From NCBI RefSeq assembly GCF_023805255.1, contig NZ_JAMSCK010000006.1, positions 1 to 64,000 on the forward strand: a stretch of DNA of 64,000 nucleotides, read 5' to 3'. This document shows, one piece after another, positions 32,981 to 41,194 of the stretch. The position numbers were made by a program, and so were the translations under genes. Within the stretch, counting starts at the first letter, position 1. Each line of letters opens with the position of its first letter. Under the pieces are notes generated by a model, which worked only from the letters and a program-made list of their open reading frames with translations, did not search any database and was not told the origin of the DNA. Origin of the DNA: Gramella jeungdoensis (lineage in GTDB: Bacteria; Bacteroidota; Bacteroidia; Flavobacteriales; Flavobacteriaceae).

Positions 32981-33750
32981 TCCAGTATCTCTATATCCAT
33001 CTCTACATTATCGATGGGCCATTCTGAGTTTCCTGTTTTTACCTGAGAGATCTTTTCAGCCACGTCCATTCCAGAAATCACCCTTCCAAATACAGTATGG
33101 TCATTGTTGAGGTGAGGAGTACCTCCTTTATCCATCACTATAAAAAACTCAAAGGGAGAAGAGGCTTTGCTCACGTTCTGCTCGGCATATTTGGCTGCCG
33201 AAAATGCCCCGTAGGTATGCTTATGGCCGGCATCAAATTCACTGGGTATAAGGTAATCGCCCACATCACCACGATTGCTTGCGGTAGTCTGATTATCGGC
33301 ATTCCCGCCCTGTATCACGAAACCTGGTGCCACCCTGTGAAAGAAGGTGTCATTAAAATACTCATTCTTTACCAGCATAATGAAATTGGCCCGGTGAAGC
33401 GGAGTGTCCCGGTATAACTGCACATCTATATTGCCGAATTTTGTTTTGATCCTCACTCTTGTTTCGGGATTCTTCTTACCATATTCGGTAAGAGTAGGAA
33501 TGAGTTCTTCCTGGGCAATGGGGAACATTGGGTTCTGTTCTATTTTGCTTTCTCTTTTTTCCTCGGCGAGTTCTCGTTTTCTTAACTCAAATATACTATC
33601 TCTTGCCCGCTGGATAGAGTCCTGTTTCTGTTGTGCTTTCAGTTCTTCAGGTGACGGGGTCTTGCCATCTTTCGAGGAAGATTCCTTATCTTCACAACTT
33701 GCAAAAATCAGAAAAATAGCGATTGCTATAAAAGAAAGCTTTCTAAACAT
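32977..33750 (-). CDS. Cyclophilin-type peptidyl-prolyl isomerase, lipoprotein
   Basis: This 257-residue protein has a lipoprotein signal (MFRKLSFIAIAIFLIFASC) followed by a charged linker with long Glu/Lys/Arg runs, then a cyclophilin domain (about 110-257): FHRVAPGFVIQGG, and SSPFEFFIVMDKGGTPHLN with NNDHTVFGRVISGMDV. It should assist proline isomerisation at the cell envelope. The open frame extends 39 codons upstream, but the signal peptide and a -7 box at 33780-33787 (leader about 23 nt) fix the start at 33750. That start codon overlaps the divergent NUDIX start. Confidence 0.9.
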   Translation of the reverse strand: MFRKLSFIAIAIFLIFASCEDKESSSKDGKTPSPEELKAQQKQDSIQRARDSIFELRKRELAEEKRESKIEQNPMFPIAQEELIPTLTEYGKKNPETRVRIKTKFGNIDVQLYRDTPLHRANFIMLVKNEYFNDTFFHRVAPGFVIQGGNADNQTTASNRGDVGDYLIPSEFDAGHKHTYGAFSAAKYAEQNVSKASSPFEFFIVMDKGGTPHLNNDHTVFGRVISGMDVAEKISQVKTGNSEWPIDNVEMDIEILD

Positions 33751-34387
33751 GGAATTCGAAATTTTTAAAAACAGGATTTCAAAGTTAAAAAAAATGCCGC
33801 TTCCGGGAGAAGTGGCACATAGAAAACTGGCGCCGCTTATCAGGATAAAGGAGCTTTCAGAGATCAATATTAAAGACAGGAACCCACAGGAAGCTGGGGT
33901 AATGGCAGTATTCTATCCCGATGAGGATTCACTAACCCGGCTTGTGCTTATTTTAAGGAAAGCCTATAAGGGAGTGCATTCAAATCAGATAGGTTTCCCA
34001 GGGGGCAGGGTAGAAGAGGAAGACAGGGATCTGCAGGATACCGCGTTAAGGGAGACCGAAGAAGAGGTAGGGATTCCCCAGAAGGAAATACAGGTAGTGA
34101 AAAAGCTTTCCAGGCTTTATATACCGCCCTCAAATTTCTGGGTTCAGCCTTTTTTGGGAATCGTTGAAAGTACGCCGCATATGATACCTCAGGAATCGGA
34201 GGTGGAAGAAATTCTGAAGGTAAAACTCACCGATTTTTTGGATGACAGGAATATTATTTCAGAAAACCTTAGCACCTCGTATGCCCGGAATATCGAGGTA
34301 CCGGCATATAAGCTTAATGGCTATACGGTTTGGGGCGCAACCGGAATGATGCTAAGCGAAATAAGAGAATTGATTTTGAAAATTTAG
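33749..34387 (+). CDS. NUDIX hydrolase (CoA pyrophosphatase type)
   Basis: This 212-residue NUDIX enzyme has the full box GGRVEEEDRDLQDTALRETE followed by EEVGI. The preceding stretch KGVHSNQIGFPGG and the N-terminal AHRKLAPLIRI fit the CoA-diphosphatase (NudL/YeaB) subfamily, which cleaves CoA or its derivatives to phosphopantetheine and 3',5'-ADP. The long frame starting at 33404 is antisense to the cyclophilin gene; the true start is the ATG at 33749, whose first two bases lie inside the cyclophilin start codon. Confidence 0.88.
   Translation: MEFEIFKNRISKLKKMPLPGEVAHRKLAPLIRIKELSEINIKDRNPQEAGVMAVFYPDEDSLTRLVLILRKAYKGVHSNQIGFPGGRVEEEDRDLQDTALRETEEEVGIPQKEIQVVKKLSRLYIPPSNFWVQPFLGIVESTPHMIPQESEVEEILKVKLTDFLDDRNIISENLSTSYARNIEVPAYKLNGYTVWGATGMMLSEIRELILKI
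33780..33787 (-). promoter_or_regulatory. Cyclophilin -7 box inside the NUDIX coding region
   Basis: On the minus strand TAACTTTG is an exact TAnnTTTG match. It lies within codons 11-13 of the NUDIX gene, so this promoter is embedded in the divergent gene. Confidence 0.55.
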
Positions 34388-34403
34388 TCGCAAACTAAAT
34401 TAG

Positions 34404-34411
34404 TATATTTG
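34404..34411 (+). promoter_or_regulatory. -7 promoter box for the PlsC-like gene
   Basis: TATATTTG is an exact match, about 50 nt before the ATG. A 7-bp inverted repeat, ATTTAGT-CGCAA-ACTAAAT (34382-34400), sits just upstream and overlaps the NUDIX stop codon; it could be a weak terminator or operator. Confidence 0.55.
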
Positions 34412-34460
34412 CCCGCGGTTCTGTATCTGGGCTATACTTACTGGCAAAAAACAAGAATAA

Positions 34461-35279
34461 ATGGGATTATTCAAGAAGAATCCATTCGGACATTATTTGA
34501 TTCTTAAGAAATGGCTTATTCGTATCTTTGGTGTATTATCACACCGGCGTTACCGTGGTTTTAATGAACTTCAGATAGAAGGCTCTGAGATCATCAAGAA
34601 TCTTCCCGATAATAATGTGCTCTTTGTATCTAATCATCAAACCTATTTTGCCGATGTTACTGCGATGTTCCATGTTTTTAATGCCAGCCTTAGCGGAAGG
34701 GTGGACAGTATCAGGAATGTAGGTTACCTGTGGCAACCCAAACTGAACATTTACTATGTAGCTGCTAAAGAAACCATGAGGGCTGGATTGCTTACAAGGA
34801 TCATGGCATATGCAGGAGCCATTACTGTAGAACGAACCTGGCGAGCCAAAGGCAAGGAAGTAAAACGTGAGGTAAACCCGAATGATACTGAGAATATTGG
34901 GAAAGCTCTAAGAGATGGCTGGGTGATTACTTTTCCTCAGGGTACTACCAGACCATTTAAACCAATCCGTAAAGGGACTGCCCATATCATCAAGCAACAC
35001 AAGCCAATAGTGATCCCAATCGTAATTGATGGTTTTAGGAGGTCTTTTGATAGAAAAGGTCTTAGAATAAAGAAGAGGGGAATACTACAGTCATTCCAAA
35101 TAAAGGAGCCATTGGAAATAGATTATGAGAATGAAACGGTAGATGAGATCGTTGAAAAGCTTGAGTATGCCATAGAACAACATCCATCATTCCTCAAGGT
35201 TATTCCGGCAGAGGAGATAGAAGTGATGGAAGAACTCAATGAGAAAAGACGCTGGAGCTATAAAGAACCAGAATCTTAA
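34461..35279 (+). CDS. 1-acyl-sn-glycerol-3-phosphate acyltransferase-like protein
   Basis: This 272-residue acyltransferase of the PlsC superfamily probably acylates lysophosphatidic acid or a related lipid at the inner membrane. Visible motifs are SNHQTYFADV (histidine of the acyltransferase motif, although spaced HX5D, not HX4D) and FPQGTTRPFKPIRKGTAHI (where FPEGT is usual, so Glu is Gln). The changed residues suggest a distinct subgroup of Bacteroidota acyltransferases. The start follows a -7 box at 34404. It stands alone. Confidence 0.82.
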   Translation: MGLFKKNPFGHYLILKKWLIRIFGVLSHRRYRGFNELQIEGSEIIKNLPDNNVLFVSNHQTYFADVTAMFHVFNASLSGRVDSIRNVGYLWQPKLNIYYVAAKETMRAGLLTRIMAYAGAITVERTWRAKGKEVKREVNPNDTENIGKALRDGWVITFPQGTTRPFKPIRKGTAHIIKQHKPIVIPIVIDGFRRSFDRKGLRIKKRGILQSFQIKEPLEIDYENETVDEIVEKLEYAIEQHPSFLKVIPAEEIEVMEELNEKRRWSYKEPES

Positions 35280-35319
35280 CCTGGTTTTAATTCAGCTTAT
35301 TTTATTGGTAAATTAGCGC

Positions 35320-35955
35320 TTACATTTCAAGCCTTTTCAATTCCTTGTAATTCTTATTTAATCTTCTCAACAGGATTCCGTAGATAACTCGGTAAATAAG
35401 CCATATCGCTCCAAGAAATATTCCCAATACAAGAATAATCGCGCCAATAAATAATACCCATTGCATGGTATCAAATTGCATGTTCGTTGCACCTGGTTCC
35501 ATGGTACGCATGTGATTTCTAATGATAAGGAACAACCCTGCCAGGAATGTTATTCCACTTGAGATAAGAACAAAGGCGATATAATATTTAACTGTTTTAC
35601 GGGTCTTAAGTATGCTCTTCATTAAACGGGAAGCACTGTCTGTGGTAGAGATACGTCTATAGTTATTATAGAATTTAAAGATAAAATAGAAAGTGATGGC
35701 GTAGCTTACTATATAGGCGATGATGGTGAATTCAGTAAGATCAAACTCTTCCATTCTGGCCCAGTAGTCATCATCGGCCAGTACGATATTGAGAACCGTA
35801 CCCAGTAAGAATTCAAGAATACTAATGATGAAGATCCATTTCACAATAGAATGGGATCTCTTCCATATCATCTTATATATTTCATCATAGGTTAGATGAG
35901 GCAGGTTCTGCTCCTGCTTTTTCCAATCCTTTTTTAACAGATCTAAATCATCCAT
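35320..35955 (-). CDS. Membrane protein, possible anti-sigma partner
   Basis: A 211-residue protein with a cytoplasmic N-terminal segment (DDLDLLKKDWKKQEQNLPHL, then a helix) followed by four membrane helices (about 37-58, 80-100, 120-140, 160-185). It lies 6 nt downstream of an ECF sigma gene on the same strand, an arrangement typical of sigma/anti-sigma pairs, and the WKKQE start is common among Bacteroidota proteins next to sigma factors. No zinc anti-sigma motif is seen. Confidence 0.7.
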   Translation of the reverse strand: MDDLDLLKKDWKKQEQNLPHLTYDEIYKMIWKRSHSIVKWIFIISILEFLLGTVLNIVLADDDYWARMEEFDLTEFTIIAYIVSYAITFYFIFKFYNNYRRISTTDSASRLMKSILKTRKTVKYYIAFVLISSGITFLAGLFLIIRNHMRTMEPGATNMQFDTMQWVLFIGAIILVLGIFLGAIWLIYRVIYGILLRRLNKNYKELKRLEM

Positions 35956-35961
35956 AGCTTA

Positions 35962-36456
35962 TCAAGGATTAATAATACTCTTTAATTTTGTTTTTACCCT
36001 GTTCATTTTCACTCTTGCATTTACTTCAGTGATCCCCAGGGTATCTGAGATCTCTGCATAATTTTTGTCTTCGAGATAAAGGAATACTAGCGCCTTATCA
36101 ATATCGTTCAGCTGTCTAATGGCGTCATACATCAGTTTCAGGTGCTGTTCAGCTTCATCATTATATTCTTCGGCCTTTATCTTGAAATGTACATTATCAT
36201 AATCCTGGGTCTTTACACTCCTTTTTTTCTTCCGGTAAAGGGTGATAGCCGTATTAAGGGCTACCCGGTACATCCATGTACTAAATTTTGAATCTCCCCT
36301 GAATTTAGGATAGGCCTTCCAAAGCTGTATCGTAATTTCCTGGAAAAGATCATTATGCGATTCCTGGTCATTAGTATAGATACGGCAGATCTTGTGAGCA
36401 ATATTCTGGTGTTTCTCCAGGTTCTTTACAAACTGATGTTCTAATTCCTTATCCAC
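35962..36456 (-). CDS. ECF-type RNA polymerase sigma factor
   Basis: This 164-residue sigma-70 family factor has region 2 (HNDLFQEITIQLWKAYPKFR, then STWMYRVALNTAITLYRKKK) and region 4 (LYLEDKNYAEISDTLGITEV with the helix-turn-helix NARVKMNRVKTKL). Small size and lack of regions 1 and 3 mark it as an ECF sigma factor. It is co-directional with the membrane protein that follows and divergent from the NADH dehydrogenase. Confidence 0.92.
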   Translation of the reverse strand: MDKELEHQFVKNLEKHQNIAHKICRIYTNDQESHNDLFQEITIQLWKAYPKFRGDSKFSTWMYRVALNTAITLYRKKKRSVKTQDYDNVHFKIKAEEYNDEAEQHLKLMYDAIRQLNDIDKALVFLYLEDKNYAEISDTLGITEVNARVKMNRVKTKLKSIINP

Positions 36457-36509
36457 AAAACTCTGGTTAGCATTTAATAGGTAGCCAAACTGATTGCTAT
36501 GTTACAAAA

Positions 36510-36563
36510 AACTTTAATTTAAAGTTAATCCACCCTCTATTCTTTACATAAACCTTAAATTTG
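36510..36563 (+). promoter_or_regulatory. Promoter region of the NADH dehydrogenase gene
   Basis: A 17-bp palindrome AACTTTAATTTAAAGTT (36510-36526) lies between the divergent ECF sigma gene and the -7 box TAAATTTG (36556-36563), an exact TAnnTTTG match. The leader would be about 14 nt. The palindrome centre lies about 50 bp upstream of the start and might serve either promoter. Confidence 0.5.
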
Positions 36564-36582
36564 GCTAAAACCATCCGAGACT

Positions 36583-37890
36583 ATGAATATCCCAAGAACC
36601 GACTTACCGCGAGTAGTAATTATTGGAGGTGGTTTCGCCGGCATGGCACTCGCCCGAAAGATCCTGAAAGAGAATATGCAGATGGTGATGCTGGACAGGC
36701 ATAATTATCACACATTTCAACCATTGCTATACCAGGTATCCACTTCGGGACTGGAGCCCGACTCTATTGCATACCCTTTAAGAAAGATTACTCGCGATGA
36801 TCCAAAATGCTTTTTCAGGCTAGCTGAGGTCACTTCAATCTCAGCCGATTCAAATACCATTCATACCAGTATTGGAGATCTTGTTTATGATTATCTGGTA
36901 ATTGCAACCGGTTCCAAAACAAATTTCTTCGGCAATGAAAGCATTGAGAAGCACGGAATGTGGATGAAAACAGTTCCGCAGGCGCTAAATATAAGAAGTC
37001 TTATACTTGAAAACCTTGAACAGGCTACCATTACTGAGGATCCTGAAAAGAGAAAAGCCCTTCTGAATTTTGTGCTCGTTGGAGCAGGGCCTACTGGAGT
37101 GGAGCTAAGTGGAGCAATAGCAGAGCTAAGAAATCATATTGTCCCGAAAGATTATCCAGATGTAGATCCTAATGAGATGCATATACATTTACTGGAAGGA
37201 CTGGACCGGGTCTTACCGCCTATGAGCGAGCATGCCTCAAAAAAAGCCCATAAATTTCTGGATGAACTGGGTGTTAAGATCCATCTTAATACCATGGTGG
37301 AGAGTTATGATGGTCATCTGGTAAAGACCAATACCGATCTTGCCATAAAAACCGAAACCTTTATCTGGTCAGCCGGAGTGAAAGGAGCGCCTGTTAAGGG
37401 CCTGAATGCTTCAGCTATGGTAGAAAAGGCAGGAAGGTATGAGGTGAATGCATTCAATCAGGTACAGGGCTATGAGAACATTTTCGCGATAGGAGACATT
37501 GCCCTGATGAAGACTGAAAAATTCCCTAAAGGTCATCCAATGGTGGCACAACCTGCAATTCAACAGGGGAAACATCTTGCGAAAAACATTAAACATCTTA
37601 TAAGAGGTGAAAAACTGGAGACTTTTGAATATTATGATAAGGGAACCATGGCTACGGTTGGTAGAAACCGTGCTGTGGTAGATCTTGGAAAATGGAAATT
37701 CTCCGGTTTTTTTGCATGGTTCGTATGGATGTTTGTACACCTATGGTTCCTTGTAGGCTTCAGAAACCGTACAGTGACTTTTTTTAACTGGATCTACAAT
37801 TATATTAATTACGACAAGGCTGCAAGGCTTATAATAAGGCCTTTTAAAGGCAAGGAGGAAACCATGACGATGGATAGCGATAAGGTTTAA
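36583..37890 (+). CDS. Type II NADH dehydrogenase
   Basis: This 435-residue monotopic FAD enzyme passes electrons from NADH to menaquinone without pumping protons. Visible are the FAD motif IIGGGFAGMALARKI (15-29), the HNYHTFQPLLYQVSTSGL segment, the NADH-binding VLVGAGPTGVELSGAIAEL, FAIGDIALMKTEKFPKGHPM and the C-terminal amphipathic part (WFVWMFVHLWFLVGFRNR) that attaches it to the membrane. The length is typical for Ndh-2. It ends at a strong terminator. Confidence 0.9.
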   Translation: MNIPRTDLPRVVIIGGGFAGMALARKILKENMQMVMLDRHNYHTFQPLLYQVSTSGLEPDSIAYPLRKITRDDPKCFFRLAEVTSISADSNTIHTSIGDLVYDYLVIATGSKTNFFGNESIEKHGMWMKTVPQALNIRSLILENLEQATITEDPEKRKALLNFVLVGAGPTGVELSGAIAELRNHIVPKDYPDVDPNEMHIHLLEGLDRVLPPMSEHASKKAHKFLDELGVKIHLNTMVESYDGHLVKTNTDLAIKTETFIWSAGVKGAPVKGLNASAMVEKAGRYEVNAFNQVQGYENIFAIGDIALMKTEKFPKGHPMVAQPAIQQGKHLAKNIKHLIRGEKLETFEYYDKGTMATVGRNRAVVDLGKWKFSGFFAWFVWMFVHLWFLVGFRNRTVTFFNWIYNYINYDKAARLIIRPFKGKEETMTMDSDKV

Positions 37891-37892
37891 AA

Positions 37893-37920
37893 AATAAGGC
37901 TGCCAACTGGCAGCCTTATT
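37893..37920. terminator. Bidirectional terminator
   Basis: AATAAGGCTGCC (37893-37904), loop AACT, GGCAGCCTTATT (37909-37920), with A- and T-runs on both sides, between the convergent NADH dehydrogenase and hemerythrin genes. Confidence 0.9.
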
Positions 37921-37923
37921 ATT

Positions 37924-38358
37924 TTACCTGGTTTTCCTTATTTCTTTGTTATAACTGGAAGCAAGATCGGTCTTTTGCTTTTCGGTTAAAGCCTTTCCTG
38001 CCATTTGAAATACTTCATGTTCTTCTTCATCAAGATGATGTATTAACTGATGTTCCAGTTCTTTAGCGATCTTCAGCCAGTTTGAGGCGTCCATTTCGAT
38101 ATCCTCGAGTTGTTCCACGAGTTCATCCATTTCGTGATGTTCAGCAACGCTATGCCGGGCCTTTTCCTGGGTGAGATCTTTCTCCATCAGCGGAACATAG
38201 AAATGACGTTCCTCTGCATCTTCATGAATTTTCAATTCGTGTTTAAGCCTTTCAAATATCTTTTTTCTTTCTTCTGTCTTTCCTTCGGTCTTTATGAGTT
38301 TGTCAATCAGGTCCCTCTGGATTTCATGTTCCTGTCTTAAGGCTTCGAATATGGTCAT
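37924..38358 (-). CDS. Hemerythrin HHE-domain protein
   Basis: This 144-residue four-helix protein has the hemerythrin iron ligands: LRQEHEIQRDL, KHELKIHEDAEERHFYVPLM, EHHEMDELVEQL and HHLDEEEHEVFQMA. It may bind oxygen or NO or help in iron-sulfur repair. It has a perfect 16-bp palindrome directly upstream and is convergent with the NADH dehydrogenase. Confidence 0.9.
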   Translation of the reverse strand: MTIFEALRQEHEIQRDLIDKLIKTEGKTEERKKIFERLKHELKIHEDAEERHFYVPLMEKDLTQEKARHSVAEHHEMDELVEQLEDIEMDASNWLKIAKELEHQLIHHLDEEEHEVFQMAGKALTEKQKTDLASSYNKEIRKTR

Positions 38359-38369
38359 TATTTAATTTT

Positions 38370-38385
38370 TTGGATTTAAATCCAA
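38370..38385. promoter_or_regulatory. Perfect 16-bp palindrome upstream of hemerythrin gene
   Basis: TTGGATTTAAATCCAA lies 12 bp before the hemerythrin ATG. Its position in the leader or promoter suggests a repressor site, perhaps for a redox or NO sensor; no such regulator is in the window. Confidence 0.5.
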
Positions 38386-38449
38386 GTTATTCATTTTAAT
38401 GTTAAAGATTATTTAATTTTCAGGCTGAAAAGCCAAAATTGAGTCAATA

Positions 38450-38483
38450 CTACAATTCGGAAGTGAAAATCTACAATTCAGAA
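38450..38483 (+). promoter_or_regulatory. LytTR-like direct repeats upstream of the LytS/LytTR operon
   Basis: CTACAATTCGGAA (38450-38462) and CTACAATTCAGAA (38471-38483) are repeated with a 21-bp period in the orientation of the downstream operon. The core ACAATTCnG differs from the LytTR consensus only at the invariant G (A here). The arrangement parallels that at 26098-26131. Confidence 0.6.
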
Positions 38484-38541
38484 AATTTGATTTCCAGAGA
38501 ATATAAAATGACTCCATCTTAGCAGAAGATTAATTAAAGCA

Positions 38542-39867
38542 ATGAAATATTTTTTTAAAATATTAAGGATAAGCATCGCGATCTCGTTGATCCTCATTTT
38601 ACTGGATACCACTTTCAGCGGAATGCGTTTTGAAAGGATGCTGGATCCAAAATACTGGGGCATCTATTTCTTTTATGCCTTTGTACTTACCACGATAAAC
38701 GGAATATACTTCTGGTTTTTTAGCAAAAAAATAGGTTGGGAGGGAGCCGACTTGAAAAGGGTTCTTATAGCTTCAGGAGGCTCTATAATTTTTACCCTGG
38801 TGGGATTCTTCTTTTGCAGGCTGGTGGATAAAACACTCTTTGAAGGTATAGCCCTGCAAACGTTCCTTGAGGACGAAAGTATCAGGTTTTACCTTTTCCC
38901 ATTGCTGTTTACCACTATCATTTCTCTTTTCTTTCATTTAGTGTATTTCTATAAAGCGCTTCAGGAAAAAAAGGTAAAAGAGCAGAAGATCATTGCAGGA
39001 ACAGCATCTGCGAAATTCGATGCCTTAAAGAATCAGCTCGATCCGCATTTTCTTTTCAATAGTCTTAATGTGCTGGCTTCGCTTATAGATGAGAATCCAG
39101 ACCAGGCTCAAAGATTTACCACTTCATTATCCAAGGTATATCGCTATGTGCTGGAGCAAAAAGACAAGGAACTGGTAAGCCTTGAAGAGGAACTGGCCTT
39201 TGCGAATACCTATATGAAACTGCTGAAAATGCGCTTTGAGAATAGTATCTTCTTTGAGATCCCTGAAAATATCTCCACAGAAGAGGCTAAGGTAGTTCCG
39301 CTATCATTACAGTTACTGCTTGAGAACACCATCAAACATAATATTGTGAGTGAGGAAAAGCCCTTGCGGATTAAGATCTATGAAGATGATGGATACCTCG
39401 TCGTAGAAAACAACTTTCAGAGAAAGGAGGTGCTAAGTACCAGAAAAGGAGTGGGGCTTCAAAATATTGTGAACCGTTACAACGAGGTGACCCAACGGGA
39501 AGTGATTATAGAACATACAACAGAGATCTTCAGAGTGAAATTACCAGTATTAACCAAACAAATTTCAATTATGGATACTAACGAAATTGATCAAGAAAAT
39601 GCCTATTTCAGGGCAAAACAACGAGTAAAGGAAATAAAGGAATTTTATGGGAATCTGATTTCTTATTGTGTGGTGATCCCATTTTTAATTTTTGTGAATT
39701 ATTATACCTCCTGGGAATTCCAGTGGTTCTGGTTTCCACTCTTTGGATGGGGAATCGGGCTCACCATCCACGGTTTCTCCGTGTTTGGTTACGGATCTAC
39801 CTGGGAAGAACGCAAGATAAAAGAGCTTATGGAAAAAGATAATCCACAAACCAAATCCTGGAAATAA
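38542..39867 (+). CDS. LytS-type histidine kinase fused to a 2TM domain
   Basis: This 441-residue sensor kinase has four N-terminal membrane helices (about 8-22, 40-60, 74-92, 117-137), the His_kinase domain with phospho-acceptor H169 in LDPHFLFNSLN, and the ATP-binding part with LLLENTIKHNI and GVGLQNIVNRYNEV. From about residue 344 a second module follows, a 2TM domain (NAYFRAKQRVKEIKEFYGN, two helices, then WEERKIKELMEKDNP). The 2TM module begins with an internal Met (ATG at 39571) and resembles the separate 2TM protein encoded next, so the gene looks like a fusion of neighbouring genes. The stop overlaps the next start (TAATG). Confidence 0.9.
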   Translation: MKYFFKILRISIAISLILILLDTTFSGMRFERMLDPKYWGIYFFYAFVLTTINGIYFWFFSKKIGWEGADLKRVLIASGGSIIFTLVGFFFCRLVDKTLFEGIALQTFLEDESIRFYLFPLLFTTIISLFFHLVYFYKALQEKKVKEQKIIAGTASAKFDALKNQLDPHFLFNSLNVLASLIDENPDQAQRFTTSLSKVYRYVLEQKDKELVSLEEELAFANTYMKLLKMRFENSIFFEIPENISTEEAKVVPLSLQLLLENTIKHNIVSEEKPLRIKIYEDDGYLVVENNFQRKEVLSTRKGVGLQNIVNRYNEVTQREVIIEHTTEIFRVKLPVLTKQISIMDTNEIDQENAYFRAKQRVKEIKEFYGNLISYCVVIPFLIFVNYYTSWEFQWFWFPLFGWGIGLTIHGFSVFGYGSTWEERKIKELMEKDNPQTKSWK

Positions 39868-40181
39868 TGCAAACGAATTATAAAGAAAATCTCAGTTATA
39901 AAGCCGCTCAAAAGAGGGTAAAAGATATCAAGGGCTTTTATGTTCATTTAACCGTATATATCTTCATCAACACAGCCATCTTCATATTTGTTACCATGGA
40001 TGACGGTCTTGGTGAAGGCCTATGGGATATCACAAATTATTCCACTCTTTTCTTTTGGGGGATCGGCCTTGCAGGCCATTGGGCAGGAGTTTTTGGTCCT
40101 AATGTTCTTTTTACAAAAAAATGGGAAGAGAAAAAGATAAGAGAGATCATGGAGCAGGAGACAAAGAAGACCTGGAAATAA
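39867..40181 (+). CDS. 2TM domain protein
   Basis: A 104-residue protein with the 2TM domain: YKAAQKRVKDIKGFYVHLTV, two membrane helices, and the final EEKKIREIMEQE. It is a paralogue of the C-terminal module of the preceding kinase (FYGNLISY versus FYVHLTVY), and lies between kinase and regulator genes. It may modulate the kinase. The overlap with the kinase stop couples translation. Confidence 0.9.
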   Translation: MQTNYKENLSYKAAQKRVKDIKGFYVHLTVYIFINTAIFIFVTMDDGLGEGLWDITNYSTLFFWGIGLAGHWAGVFGPNVLFTKKWEEKKIREIMEQETKKTWK

Positions 40182-40205
40182 GATTATTCATCAATTAAAT
40201 TAAAC

Positions 40206-40961
40206 GTGATCAAAGTAATAATTATTGAAGATGAGAAGCCTGCGGCTAGACGCCTGCAACGTATGCTTTCAAAATTAGGAATAGAAACCCAGACCATGCT
40301 TCATTCGGTTGCTGAAGCCATAAAATGGTTCGGTTCCCACGATCATCCCGATCTTATTTTTCTTGATATTCAGCTAAGTGATGGTCTTTCTTTTGAGATA
40401 TTTGATCAAGTAGAGACAGATAGCGCCATCATTTTTACTACTGCCTATGATGAGTACGCTTTAAGGGCGTTCAAACTTAACAGTATCGATTACTTATTAA
40501 AACCAATTGATGAGGAAGAACTTGAGGCTGCGGTTAGGAAATTCAGAAATACACAGAATCCTGCTGAAAAGATTAACGTAAAGGAACTAAGGTCATTACT
40601 TAATATGCCAGGTATAAAGACCTATAAGACCCGATTTACTGCCCAGGTGGGTCAACATCTCAAACTTGTGGATATCTCCGATATTGGTTGTTTTTATTCT
40701 GAAAACAAGTCTACCTATATGCATTGCCATTCGGGCAGAAACTATCCTGTTGAGGTCCCTCTGGAACAACTGGAAGATGAACTTGACCCGGAGAAATTCT
40801 TCAGGATCAACCGAAAGTGCATATTAAATATTGATGCTATCAGGGATATCGTTTCCTATACAAATTCAAGGCTGGAAATTAAGCTCAATAATTTTGAAGA
40901 ATTTCAGCTTATAGTGAGCCGTGAGCGGGTGAAAGATTTTAAGAACTGGCTAAATAATTGA
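40206..40961 (+). CDS. LytTR response regulator
   Basis: This 251-residue regulator has a receiver domain (1-120: IIIEDEKPAARRL, phospho-acceptor D54 in IFLDIQLSDG, and YLLKPIDEEEL) and a LytTR DNA-binding domain (about 145-251: KLVDISDIGCFYSENKSTYM, FFRINRKCILNIDAI). It is the partner of the LytS-like kinase two genes upstream. The direct repeats at 38450-38483 and 26098-26131 are the best candidates for its binding sites. Confidence 0.93.
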   Translation: MIKVIIIEDEKPAARRLQRMLSKLGIETQTMLHSVAEAIKWFGSHDHPDLIFLDIQLSDGLSFEIFDQVETDSAIIFTTAYDEYALRAFKLNSIDYLLKPIDEEELEAAVRKFRNTQNPAEKINVKELRSLLNMPGIKTYKTRFTAQVGQHLKLVDISDIGCFYSENKSTYMHCHSGRNYPVEVPLEQLEDELDPEKFFRINRKCILNIDAIRDIVSYTNSRLEIKLNNFEEFQLIVSRERVKDFKNWLNN

Positions 40962-41115
40962 AATTTAAACTGTTAAAATTTAAACTTTTAAAAACCACCC
41001 TCTAATTCTTTCCGTATATCTAGATACAGAACTTCAAATTTTTATTTGAACAAATTCTTTTTGGTCAAATTATGTCGATTTTGAGTTTTTGATTTTTTTG
41101 GTTGGTTAGATACTT

Positions 41116-41194
41116 GGAGAGCGTAAATTCCCCCGGAATTCTCTCCGGGTATTTACAAAAGTAAGCCCCACGTTCACGTGGGGCTTATCTTTTT
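41116..41194 (+). terminator. Hairpin tract after the LytTR gene
   Basis: Two stems lie in the 250-bp gap. The first pairs GGAGAG (41116-41121) with CTCTCC (41141-41146) and AATTCC with GGAATT inside. The second is a clear terminator: TAAGCCCCACG (41162-41172), loop TTCA, CGTGGGGCTTA (41177-41187), followed by TCTTTTTT. Both may belong to the end of the LytTR operon or a short untranslated RNA. Confidence 0.75.

Noticed and set aside
33404-33748. 115-codon upstream extension of the NUDIX frame
   Set aside because: It runs antisense through the cyclophilin signal peptide and linker; the NUDIX domain starts properly at 33749.
33751-33867. 39-codon upstream extension of the cyclophilin gene
   Set aside because: The lipoprotein signal peptide starts at 33750 and a -7 box lies at 33780-33787.
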